Part shown: piece after piece, positions 8,350-16,676 of the stretch
How positions within the stretch are numbered: position 1 is the stretch's first letter
How the letters are laid out: each line of letters begins with the position of its first letter
Assembly: GCF_014522205.1 (NCBI RefSeq)
Contig: NZ_CP046884.1
Coordinates: forward strand, 2,356,001-2,420,000
Direction of reading: 5' to 3'
Origin: Corynebacterium poyangense
GTDB taxonomy: Bacteria; Actinomycetota; Actinomycetes; Mycobacteriales; Mycobacteriaceae
Length of the DNA: 64,000 nt
The notes under the pieces: generated by a model
Seen by the model: the letters and a program-made list of their open reading frames with translations, nothing else
Told to the model about the DNA's origin: nothing
Databases searched by the model: none
Program-made: the position numbers and the translations under genes

Positions 8350-10119
8350 TCAGTCTTTATGAAGTTTCCATTCGTGCACTAAACCACTAAAGGGATTTGC
8401 ACCTCTAAGAAGCTCTTCGGGTTTGCCTTGAGCAGCAACACGTCCGGCATCAAGCATAATCACGTAGTCAGCGCGCAAAGCAGAAGAAAGTCGATGAGTA
8501 ATCACCACTACTGACCCACCACAGCTTGACTCCTCAACCACACGACGCGCAGCGTCGACCATTCTTTTTTCAGCAAATGGATCTAAAGCTGAGGTTGGTT
8601 CATCAATAATAGTGATCAGCGCCTCATTAGCACCGAGTAGCCCGCGAGCATTTCCCAACCGTTGCCATTGCCCACCTGATAATTGATAAGGAGTTGACCA
8701 ACTTTCCCCCAGGCGGGTCGCCGGCCCCTTAGGAAGCGCATCGACCACCTGGTGTGCGCCACTCGCCTTCATTGCGGTCTCGTGGTTTGTAAAAGGTCCA
8801 AAGTTTCCTAATTGTGGAAGTGTTGCGGTTTCACCAGCGGTTAGTTCCCAACGGCTGGGATGTTGAGGAACACCAGCTACAAACGGTTTCCTAGTGGTAC
8901 TCGCCCAGGTTACCGTTCCATGGGTGGGGCGTCGGACTCCCCTGATTATCTGCGCCAGCGTTGACTTTCCGGATCCGTTTTCACCAACAATGGCAATCAG
9001 CGAGTGGCTAGGAAGTGCCACCGTAACGGCATTAAGCGCTGGAGTAGCGCTATGCGGATAGCTATAACTTACCTCGTTAAGAACAACATGACTTCCCTTG
9101 TTCTCGATACTAAAAAGCTGCTCTTCCTTAGCTAGTTGGGGTACTTCGGTTACAATTCTGCAGAATCGCAGGTACTCTCGTCGTGACCGCGCTATATCCG
9201 TGTAGGCGAAACGGACACCCGAAAGAACTGAGTAGAGCTGGAAGCTAGCTAATATAGCGAATATTGCGCCCGCGGTATCGTGTGATGTGATACTTCGCCA
9301 CATAACCAGGAAGACAATCAGAAAATATGCCGCGCAAGAGCCCTCGTTCAGTAGGACCGCAGAGGTATTTGCCTTCAGGCTATGAGATGCCCAACGACGC
9401 ACGATACGAGCATAACGGGAAATAAACCACTCGGTTGCCCCGTAAATGCGTAACTCCGTCGACGCTGAATCTTTGCTTGCCGTATTCGCAATTGCTGCCA
9501 GTTCAACCTGGTCAGATGCCATATCAGCCTCGGCTTTTTCCGCGAGTTTCTCGGCATGAACCCCAGCCCACACCACAGGCACACACGCTGGGAGTAATAA
9601 CAAGAAATAGAGGTTAGTAACCACAGCAGAAAGCAGAATGACACAAGGGACAGCCAACGTGATAAGTGCGAAGTAGCCTCGTGCCAGTGCTTCACCTAGT
9701 ACTGATTGACGAGAGCGGAACATCTCTAAGTCTTCCACTATCGACTTGTTCTCTAATCCATCAAGGTACTGAATGGCATTCAGGCTGTTGGCGATTTGTT
9801 TGTCCGTCGCAAACCCGATCCGAAAAGCCAGCTCAAGTTGTGCATGCCCGGCCACAGGACCAAGAACACTAAGCAAAGCCGCCACGACCAGGAAATATGT
9901 AACGCCCACCCACCGAGCAACAGGGAGATCTAGAAAGCGCCCGGATAGTGCGACGTTGACAGCAACCGGATACAGTGCTGTCCCGATAGTAAGCACGGTA
10001 TAAACAAAAAGAACAATCGCAATCGGTAACGACAGATTGCCAACAAATAGGCGTAGCAATGAATCCAGCGGACCACTGCGTTTGGATGAAGACTGGACGT
10101 TGTTAAAGCGCTGAAACAT
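8350..10119 (-). CDS. ABC transporter half-exporter, permease-ATPase fusion
   Basis: 589 aa. Residues 1-330 hold about six hydrophobic segments; residues 345-580 are the nucleotide-binding domain with Walker A GENGSGKST, signature LSGGQWQRLG, Walker B ITIIDEPTSALD and the switch histidine in VVITHRLSS. It overlaps the upstream half-exporter by 17 bases, so the two probably form a heterodimer. The substrate is unknown; a peptide or other small product of the insert is likely from context (ATP-grasp ligase on one side, LanC-like remnant on the other). The signature and Walker motifs look intact, so it should be functional. Confidence 0.9.
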   Translation of the reverse strand: MFQRFNNVQSSSKRSGPLDSLLRLFVGNLSLPIAIVLFVYTVLTIGTALYPVAVNVALSGRFLDLPVARWVGVTYFLVVAALLSVLGPVAGHAQLELAFRIGFATDKQIANSLNAIQYLDGLENKSIVEDLEMFRSRQSVLGEALARGYFALITLAVPCVILLSAVVTNLYFLLLLPACVPVVWAGVHAEKLAEKAEADMASDQVELAAIANTASKDSASTELRIYGATEWFISRYARIVRRWASHSLKANTSAVLLNEGSCAAYFLIVFLVMWRSITSHDTAGAIFAILASFQLYSVLSGVRFAYTDIARSRREYLRFCRIVTEVPQLAKEEQLFSIENKGSHVVLNEVSYSYPHSATPALNAVTVALPSHSLIAIVGENGSGKSTLAQIIRGVRRPTHGTVTWASTTRKPFVAGVPQHPSRWELTAGETATLPQLGNFGPFTNHETAMKASGAHQVVDALPKGPATRLGESWSTPYQLSGGQWQRLGNARGLLGANEALITIIDEPTSALDPFAEKRMVDAARRVVEESSCGGSVVVITHRLSSALRADYVIMLDAGRVAAQGKPEELLRGANPFSGLVHEWKLHKD

Positions 10120-11866
10120 CAGTGTCTCCCTCCCCCACCGAATTGATTATCCCTTCCATATCTGTTTCTGCAGGTTGCGAGCGAAGATATAAGTCCTGCT
10201 GAGCGTTAAACATCCGGGCATAAAGGCCTGACGCCTCAGCAAGAAGCTCTACGTGAGTTCCTTGCTGAATAATTTTTCCGTCATCAATAACAATGATCCG
10301 GTCGACGTTAACTACCGAGTGCAACCGATGAGTGACAACCACGACAATGTCGTCGTCCTGCGTGTTCTGAATCACCGAATCGTACAGTGCCTGTTCTGCT
10401 CGAATATCTAAAGAAGCGGTCGGCTCATCTAAAACGATAATCCGTCCCCAGGGGCCGGGCGGAGAAACAAGAGCACGTGCGATTGCTAGTTTTTGCCACT
10501 GCCCACGAGAAAAGCTGCGCTTACCCTTGTCATCCAAAAGCAATTCTGAAATCCCGAGTTGCTGTACGATGCGTGGAAATTCTTTATGCAAAACCGGCCG
10601 GCCCAGTCTCATTCCATCATCGGCGGATCCAGGAAACAACATGAAGTCTTGCGCAACGTATCCCACGCCTTTACCAGCGAACTGAAGTGTGGGAGAAACC
10701 CCACCGACGCATACTATTCCTGAAGTAGGCTCGCTATGGCCAGTAATAAGCTTGATGAGCGTCGATTTTCCGGCACCGTTTGGCCCAACCACGGCAACCT
10801 TTTCACCTGAACGAATAGACAGCGAAAGCCCGTTGAATATCAGCTCGTCTGAATAGCGAAAGTTGACATCGCGTAATTCAATTACTGTTTTTGAAAGATC
10901 ACAATCCGTGGATATCGGAGCACCGGTTTTAGTTTTTCGCAGTTCAGTTGATTTTCTCACCATGTCATCGAAGTGATGAGCCCTAAGTTGAATTACACCC
11001 TGGTTTCCGAGCCCAGCAAGTCCAGGTAAAGCAATGATGACAGAGCTAAGGAAAGCCGGATAATCAATGTCATTTTGGGTAAGGACCCACGCAAAATAAA
11101 GGCCTAGGGCAATTATAAAAGGTGTATGAGCACAAAGACTGCGAGAAAACCCACCAAGTAAATCTTGCCGAATACCTCCGAGTCTTTGTTTCATGTGCTT
11201 GTGATAGCGCTGGGCCAACAATTGACCGACACCATAAAGCCTGCTTTCTTCAGCAAATTCAGGTGAGGTCAATGTCCGCCAGAAGAATTGGCTGCGGAGA
11301 GCATGTTCATCTGCGGTATTCTCCAGTTGCTTGTGCTGTTGCTGCGCAAAGACGAACGTTTTATGCCCTGAATACCAGGTTGTCAGAGCGAGCAGCAGAG
11401 CTAAAATAACATTCCATTGAGCAAGCACGACGAAGCAGACAAGCCCACTGAGCCGCTGCTGGAGAATATAAAACTGTAAAGATACACCTTCCTGACCAAC
11501 CCACGATCTGGTTTGCTCACTGAAATCCGATTGGTGGTGTTCTAAGTCATAACGCAGAGCGTGCGGCTGCAGTGTTTCCTGTATTGAATACTGCAAGCGA
11601 TAAATCATTAAATCAGCACATGCGTCTACTAACGGCACACCGATAAGTAGACCCCCAAAGAAAATCATCTCTCTTGCTGATAAGCCGCCAGAAGACGACA
11701 AATGTCCAATAGCATGTGATACTTCAAACATAAGGAGCAGTTGAAGTATTCGTGATAGTACAGTGGCAAACAACGCCCCTATAACCAGAGTGGGGGACAT
11801 AAGCCGAGCAGACCGAAAAGTATTAAGAAATATTCCCTTGTACATAGGCGTGAATTGAAAGAGCAA
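10103..11866 (-). CDS. ABC transporter half-exporter, permease-ATPase fusion
   Basis: 587 aa with an N-terminal membrane domain and a C-terminal ATPase domain: Walker A GPNGAGKSTLIKL, signature FSRGQWQKLAIARAL (degenerate, FSRGQ instead of LSGGQ), Walker B IIVLDEPTASLD and switch VVVTHRLHS. An altered signature in one half and a canonical one in the partner is common in heterodimeric exporters. TTG 11866 is preceded by GGGAGG five bases away; an ATG at 11845 is the alternative. Its 5' end overlaps the remnant of a LanC-like gene in another frame, an arrangement that suggests the two were once co-translated. Confidence 0.88.
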   Translation of the reverse strand: MLFQFTPMYKGIFLNTFRSARLMSPTLVIGALFATVLSRILQLLLMFEVSHAIGHLSSSGGLSAREMIFFGGLLIGVPLVDACADLMIYRLQYSIQETLQPHALRYDLEHHQSDFSEQTRSWVGQEGVSLQFYILQQRLSGLVCFVVLAQWNVILALLLALTTWYSGHKTFVFAQQQHKQLENTADEHALRSQFFWRTLTSPEFAEESRLYGVGQLLAQRYHKHMKQRLGGIRQDLLGGFSRSLCAHTPFIIALGLYFAWVLTQNDIDYPAFLSSVIIALPGLAGLGNQGVIQLRAHHFDDMVRKSTELRKTKTGAPISTDCDLSKTVIELRDVNFRYSDELIFNGLSLSIRSGEKVAVVGPNGAGKSTLIKLITGHSEPTSGIVCVGGVSPTLQFAGKGVGYVAQDFMLFPGSADDGMRLGRPVLHKEFPRIVQQLGISELLLDDKGKRSFSRGQWQKLAIARALVSPPGPWGRIIVLDEPTASLDIRAEQALYDSVIQNTQDDDIVVVVTHRLHSVVNVDRIIVIDDGKIIQQGTHVELLAEASGLYARMFNAQQDLYLRSQPAETDMEGIINSVGEGDTDVSAL

Positions 11867-12197
11867 ACAGCCCTCCCATTTCCTCCATCATTTGGATATA
11901 CCACGGGACAAAGATGATACTTCCGTGGCAGACAAACCGGTCACGGTCACAGCATGATAGCCACCGACCTAGCGCGGCTAATGCTGCTGCTCCAAAAAAT
12001 CAGTGTGGATGAACATAGTTTTCTACCGCCTTCCACCGTGCATCCTTTTCGATTGTCATAATACCCTGTGTCACAAAATCGGGTGTGGCAATCCCCGAGC
12101 AGAAATCACCCACATCTAGTGAAAGATGAGGTAAAGAATTTAATTGGTCTCCTTCTATAAAAAGAAGGAATATCTTTTTTCTTTCATAGTACTCAAG
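11823..12197 (-). pseudogene. LanC-like lanthionine cyclase remnant
   Basis: On the minus strand a frame open from 12197 to 11823, broken only by TGA at 12002-12000, carries hallmarks of LanC cyclases: FCSG (compare WCYG), then about 57 residues later VCHG. These correspond to the Cys and Cys-His zinc ligands. Between them lie DARWKAVENYV and GRWLSCCDRDRF, the kind of segment found in actinobacterial LanC. Upstream the frame meets TAG at 12200-12198 and the rest of the gene is not recognisable. So this is a 3' fragment with an in-frame stop. The identification rests on motif spacing read by eye. Confidence 0.55.
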
Positions 12198-12200
12198 CTA

Positions 12201-12574
12201 TTTCGACCGGTCTCGGAATTAGTGCTTTATCTGTACTGATCCATCAGCATAAGCCGATTTTCGTTGACAATAGCTTTCATGGCCCTACCTTTAGCGCGGA
12301 GTTCTTCTGCGAAATCACGGCTGTGGCTGGTCGATTTTACCTGGGGGCCTCAAATCAGGTTTATGTCATTCGCCCTAGTAGCGTTTAATCTCCGCTGATC
12401 CCCTAATCCAAGACTATCGAATACTACCTAAACCCTGAGCTTGTAGGGCACGGCAGCTAAATTATGCAGTTTCTTTCTTCACGCGTTGTGCGCAGATAAA
12501 CTAGTTCCTCTGGGAACTATGTCCTACGTCGGCTCGAAAGCAAACTCACCGGATACGCTATGTCCCTCAAGTAA
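12201..12574. other. Degraded non-coding stretch
   Basis: No complete gene. One short minus-strand frame ends RAMKAIVNENRLMLMDQYR near 12230 but begins after a stop codon and matches nothing I recognise. It is probably the eroded upstream part of the LanC-like gene or of a neighbour. Confidence 0.4.
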
Positions 12575-13285
12575 CTAATGCAAAGCGCTAAATACTTCCG
12601 CGGCCGAGGGGCGGCACAGTATTCTCCCTGTCCGGCCATCTTGAAGGACTACAACTCTATCTGCCGTCGCCGCTACATCTAGGTCATGCGTAACCATGAC
12701 TAGAGACGTTTTCTCACTCACGGTTTTACGTAGCAAATCCAATACGCCGGAGCTGGTTTCCACATCCAAAGCTCCCGTAGGCTCATCGGCAAAAAGCACT
12801 TTCGGGGCACGCACTAGCGACCTTGCGATAGCTACGCGTTGCTGTTGTCCCCCGGATAGCTGGTTGGGGTACCTATTTGCATATTCCGCTAGGCCGACGT
12901 CGTGAAGAACCTGCTTGATCTTTCCTCTGCTTGGGTTGCGGCCGGATAGCTTCGCAGGTAGCCGGACATTATCAGCAACGGTCAGTGAACTGATGAGGTT
13001 GAGGTCCTGGAAAATGAAACTTGCATTGTCTCGTCGTACCGCCGCGACTTTACCCGGAGGTAGGGAACTGATGCCCTGGCCCGCTAGATACACAGATCCA
13101 GAATCAGGTGTGAGCAAACCGCTCAGGCAATACAATAACGTAGATTTTCCCGAACCTGACTTACCAACGATAGCGAGGAACTCACCCGAGAAAACCTCAA
13201 GGTCGATACCCTTCAAGACGTCGACCCTCTGCTTACCTTTCCCAAAGGATTTTTGTATTCCGGTAGCGGTAATAAGAGCGGACAC
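12575..13285 (-). CDS. ABC transporter ATP-binding protein (LolD/MacB/BceA type)
   Basis: 236-aa stand-alone ATPase subunit: Walker A GKSGSGKST, signature QLSGGQQQRVAIARSLV, Walker B VLFADEPTGALD and the switch MVTHDLDVA. It pairs with the FtsX-like permease whose stop codon overlaps its GTG start by one base (TAGTG). Subunits of this type energise lipoprotein release, peptide efflux or removal of cell-envelope antibiotics. In an insert with a decayed lanthipeptide-like gene, self-protection is a reasonable guess, but no LanI lipoprotein or two-component system is next to it. Confidence 0.9.
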   Translation of the reverse strand: MSALITATGIQKSFGKGKQRVDVLKGIDLEVFSGEFLAIVGKSGSGKSTLLYCLSGLLTPDSGSVYLAGQGISSLPPGKVAAVRRDNASFIFQDLNLISSLTVADNVRLPAKLSGRNPSRGKIKQVLHDVGLAEYANRYPNQLSGGQQQRVAIARSLVRAPKVLFADEPTGALDVETSSGVLDLLRKTVSEKTSLVMVTHDLDVAATADRVVVLQDGRTGRILCRPSAAEVFSALH

Positions 13286-14676
13286 TATTTACCCCCTAAA
13301 ACGACCATAATAGATTGCTTCCTGAACCCGGCCAGCGTCACTACCATCAGCATCACAAGCGTAAGTCCCATCCCCAATGCGACCACCCCGACACCTGCCA
13401 AGCCCGGCAGTGTGAACGGTGCAGAGGGGATCGGCCCAGCAGAGAGGGCGAGGACCATCGCGCCCTCATTGAAAACAATGATTACATAAGCGCACACTAA
13501 CGAGATGACTGTATAGATCAGTACTTCTACTACAGCCTTGATATAAGCTGCGCTTGGCGTAGAACCAGATACCACCAGGAGAGCATTATCTTCCTGTCGA
13601 TGTGAAGCTGTTGCAAACACAATGGAAGAGGCTGAGACACAGGCTGCGATGACAGGTCCGGCAAGTAAGAGAGCCATTTGCTCAGGGGGAGCTGACACTG
13701 AATCAGAAGACCCGGCAGCGGTATAAAGAATATCTTTTAACTTCTCCACCCACGTGGTCATAACACCAACTGCAGCGGCTGCCAGGCTAATCGGTAATAC
13801 GAGGGATGTAGTTAGGGAAGGGCGAGCAATTACTTCTCGGGAAGCTAAGAAGTGAGGTACATTGCCAGGCAGATAGGTGGTGAGTTTGGCAAGGACTCGG
13901 ATCAGGGGTGAACCGATGACAGCGAATGTAAGACACAGAAGGATGCCCATACCGGGGTAAGTCGTAAGGAAATCACCTATTTTGTGCTGATCTGTAATAA
14001 GCTTTCCGTGGCCGATTGCTAAATATATCGCGATTACCCCTGCGACAAGAGCCACCCCCGTGATGCTTTTGAGCAAACGCGCAGGCAGAGAGGGAGTTTT
14101 GCCCCAAAAAGCAGATGATGCTCTAACACTTTCAACAAGGTTAGTCTGCACCACGTTGCGTGAGGTGCGAATACCAGTGAGCACACTCACAACTGCGGTA
14201 GTTCCCACACCGATTATCAAGGCAAGAGTTGGGATATTTTGCTGAAGTACCTCGCTGTGAGGAAGTCCACTGTGACCAACAAATCCAGCATAGGCAGGCC
14301 AGACCGCTATAGCAGCTAATACACCTATCACTGCCGACGTTGCACTAACAAGAAGTACTTCCAACAACAGAATCACTAAGGCGGTGCGCGGTAGAATACC
14401 GGCGATCTGCCACAGTGCGACGTCCCTTCGTTGCAAACGCAGGCAGGTACTCACTACCAAACTAAATGATGCAATACCTGTCAGGACGGTAAACGATAAG
14501 GCAACACCACCCATACTCACATAAGCCTGTTGCGCTTCTCCACTGATAGATACACCCGCGATGATCAGCGCCACATTCAGTGTGAGGACAATGGAGAGCG
14601 CAACTGCGGTGATGATGAGCGCAACCCAAGAACTCATCCCTTTAAGGACGGAGTTCACAGCGATTTTGGTTATCAA
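13285..14676 (-). CDS. FtsX-like ABC transporter permease
   Basis: 463 aa, strongly hydrophobic, with about eight predicted membrane segments. One group lies near the N terminus (WVALIITAVALSIVLTLNVA and the following helices), and a C-terminal FtsX-like block includes GPVIAACVSASSIVFATASH, LISLVCAYVII-like helices and a short tail. The start is TTG at 14676, preceded by GGGAGCAAGG. It is the first gene of a two-gene unit with the ATPase at 12575-13285, and lies 124 bases from the right direct repeat. It lacks the long extracellular domain of MacB. Confidence 0.85.
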   Translation of the reverse strand: MITKIAVNSVLKGMSSWVALIITAVALSIVLTLNVALIIAGVSISGEAQQAYVSMGGVALSFTVLTGIASFSLVVSTCLRLQRRDVALWQIAGILPRTALVILLLEVLLVSATSAVIGVLAAIAVWPAYAGFVGHSGLPHSEVLQQNIPTLALIIGVGTTAVVSVLTGIRTSRNVVQTNLVESVRASSAFWGKTPSLPARLLKSITGVALVAGVIAIYLAIGHGKLITDQHKIGDFLTTYPGMGILLCLTFAVIGSPLIRVLAKLTTYLPGNVPHFLASREVIARPSLTTSLVLPISLAAAAVGVMTTWVEKLKDILYTAAGSSDSVSAPPEQMALLLAGPVIAACVSASSIVFATASHRQEDNALLVVSGSTPSAAYIKAVVEVLIYTVISLVCAYVIIVFNEGAMVLALSAGPIPSAPFTLPGLAGVGVVALGMGLTLVMLMVVTLAGFRKQSIMVVLGGK

Positions 14677-14800
14677 AAACCTTGCTCCCTAGAAGAAAAA
14701 TATGTTCGGGCTTGCATTCACATTTTGGCACAGTAGCCATAACAGTACTCTTTACCTCCGGTGGCGCGCTCGCTCCACTACTCCCGGCGCGCCTTTAGGC

Positions 14801-14883
14801 GGCAACCCAAAGTTGTTGCATATTTAACAACTCATGTTTATCATAAGTCTACATAATGTGATCTGCAATACACTATTTGCGGG
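14801..14883. repeat. Right copy of the 83-bp direct repeat
   Basis: Matches 5953-6035 at 81 of 83 positions. It contains the same AGTTGTT-N8-AACAACT palindrome (14811-14832) and leads into the intact symporter gene, so this copy still has its native downstream gene. Confidence 0.93.
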
Positions 14884-14919
14884 TTGAAGAACCCCGAACG
14901 CCAGATAGCGAGAACTCAC

Positions 14920-16440
14920 ATGAACTGGATTAATAGCCTGGTCATCATCGCCTACCTATGCTCCATGATGCTCTTCGGGGTATGGGGCCGAAAACGCACC
15001 TCTACTACGTCGGACTATCTTGTTGCCGGACGGAGACTAGGAACCACGCTCTACACCGGAACAATGGTGGCCGTAGTTCTTGGCGGTGCCGCTGCCGTGG
15101 GTGGGGTAGGACTGGGCTACAAATTCGGGATTTCCGGAGCCTGGCTGGTTATTGCCATCGGAGTTGGAGTGCTACTCCTCTCTGTTGCCTTCGCCCCGAT
15201 TATTCAACGCCTGAAAATCTACACAGTCTCCCAAATGCTCACCTTGCGATACGGCACCGAATCCACCCAAGCGGCTTCCGTCATCATGCTCGCCTACACC
15301 CTCATGCTGGCAGCTACCTCCACCGGCGCCTACGCCTCTATTTTTGTGGTCCTCTTCGGCTGGGACCGCTGGCTCTCTATCCTGGTTGGCGGCTGCGTCG
15401 TTCTGATCTACGCAGTCGTAGGCGGAATGTGGTCCATCACCCTCGCTGATATGGCCCAATTCATCCTCATGACAGTAGGCACCTTCGCTCTCATGCTCCC
15501 CATCTCCCTATATCAAGCCGGCGGATGGACTGGACTTCAGCAACGGCTCGACGCAGAATTCTTCTCTCTCAGCGGCATCGGCGCCCAATCCATCATCACC
15601 TACTTCGTGGTCTACACCCTTGGTCTCCTCATTGGTCAAGATATTTGGCAGCGTGTCTTTACTGCTCGCACTCCAGAAGTTGCCCGCTGGGGCGGGGCAC
15701 TGGCCGGGGTGTACTGCATTCTCTTTGGGTTAGTCGGCGCCATCATCGGCATGTCCACCAGGGTTCTTATCCCTGGCATAGAAGCTAGAGATGACGTATT
15801 CGCGCGGGTAGCTACTGATCTTCTTCCGGTAGGGCTCGGCGGTGTAGCCCTCGCCGCTGGTGTGGCAGCCATGATGTCCACGGCCTCCGGTGGACTCATC
15901 GCAGCCGCTACAGTAGCTCGCGCAGATGTCCTCCCTCTCGTTCGGAAAATGATGGGACAACACCACCCTCACCGGCTCAGCGCCTACGAAGCAGCAACCC
16001 AAGCCGAAGACAATGTCAGCGCCACTCATCATGCTGAGGAAGATCTCGATTCCAACCGTTGGTGGGTCCTGGGGCTAGGCGTCATCGTCCTCGTTCTTTC
16101 GCTCGCTGTGCCGGATGTGGTCGCCGCCCTCACCATCGCCTACGACATTTTGGTCGGCGGACTATTGGTCGCCATTATCGGCGGGCTAATCTGGCACCGC
16201 GCCACCGGCACAGCGGCAATGTGGTCCATGATTGTTGGCACCATAGGAACCCTCGTAACCATGGGCATCCTTGAAGCCCAAGCCACCGAAAGATTCGACG
16301 GGGTCTTCGCCAATGAACCTATCTACGTGGGATTAGGCTCGGCGCTCGTCGTTTTTATAGTAATCTCGCTGCTGAGTAAACCCACTGATCCGGCTGTGCT
16401 CGAAGCATGGAAAAACCGTGCGAAAACCGGTTCCGCATAG
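14920..16440 (+). CDS. Sodium:solute symporter (SSS family)
   Basis: 506-aa secondary transporter with about 13 membrane segments. Typical SSS features include an N-terminal SDYLVAGRRLG after the first helix, a GGMWSITLADMAQF segment and the AAMMSTASGGLIAAATVARAD region near the sodium site. ATG 14920 is preferred; a TTG at 14884 would add 12 residues with no family similarity. The operator copy upstream ties it to the XRE-cupin regulator of the ureohydrolase operon, so uptake of a guanidino compound, polyamine or amino acid is plausible. PutA downstream makes proline another candidate. Substrate is not decided. Confidence 0.88.
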   Translation: MNWINSLVIIAYLCSMMLFGVWGRKRTSTTSDYLVAGRRLGTTLYTGTMVAVVLGGAAAVGGVGLGYKFGISGAWLVIAIGVGVLLLSVAFAPIIQRLKIYTVSQMLTLRYGTESTQAASVIMLAYTLMLAATSTGAYASIFVVLFGWDRWLSILVGGCVVLIYAVVGGMWSITLADMAQFILMTVGTFALMLPISLYQAGGWTGLQQRLDAEFFSLSGIGAQSIITYFVVYTLGLLIGQDIWQRVFTARTPEVARWGGALAGVYCILFGLVGAIIGMSTRVLIPGIEARDDVFARVATDLLPVGLGGVALAAGVAAMMSTASGGLIAAATVARADVLPLVRKMMGQHHPHRLSAYEAATQAEDNVSATHHAEEDLDSNRWWVLGLGVIVLVLSLAVPDVVAALTIAYDILVGGLLVAIIGGLIWHRATGTAAMWSMIVGTIGTLVTMGILEAQATERFDGVFANEPIYVGLGSALVVFIVISLLSKPTDPAVLEAWKNRAKTGSA

Positions 16441-16676
16441 GAGGTAAAACTAGCGCCATGTGGTTTGACCAACAAGCAGAACTTCACCAGTTTCACAACG
16501 AAGCACGCGATCGTAGAACGTTTCCTCTTAGCCACTCTGGCTGATGAACTCACCGCGCGGAATACCTATCGCGCATACTCACCGAAGTGGGAACCACCAA
16601 ACCTCACGTCGGTGAGTCGTCGACAATGAAAAATCTTTTCCAGCAATCCACACCCAGGAAAGCAGTGAAGATCAGC
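16441..16676 (+). other. Spacer before putA with short open frames
   Basis: An ATG at 16458 after GGAGG opens only 28 codons, and an overlapping frame is open to about 16623. Neither resembles a known protein. The stretch could be a putA leader or the remains of a small gene. Confidence 0.35.

Noticed and set aside
12151..12180. Hairpin CCTTCT-N6-AGAAGG followed by T-rich sequence as a terminator
   Set aside because: No plus-strand gene ends upstream, and the stretch also reads as part of the LanC-like remnant.
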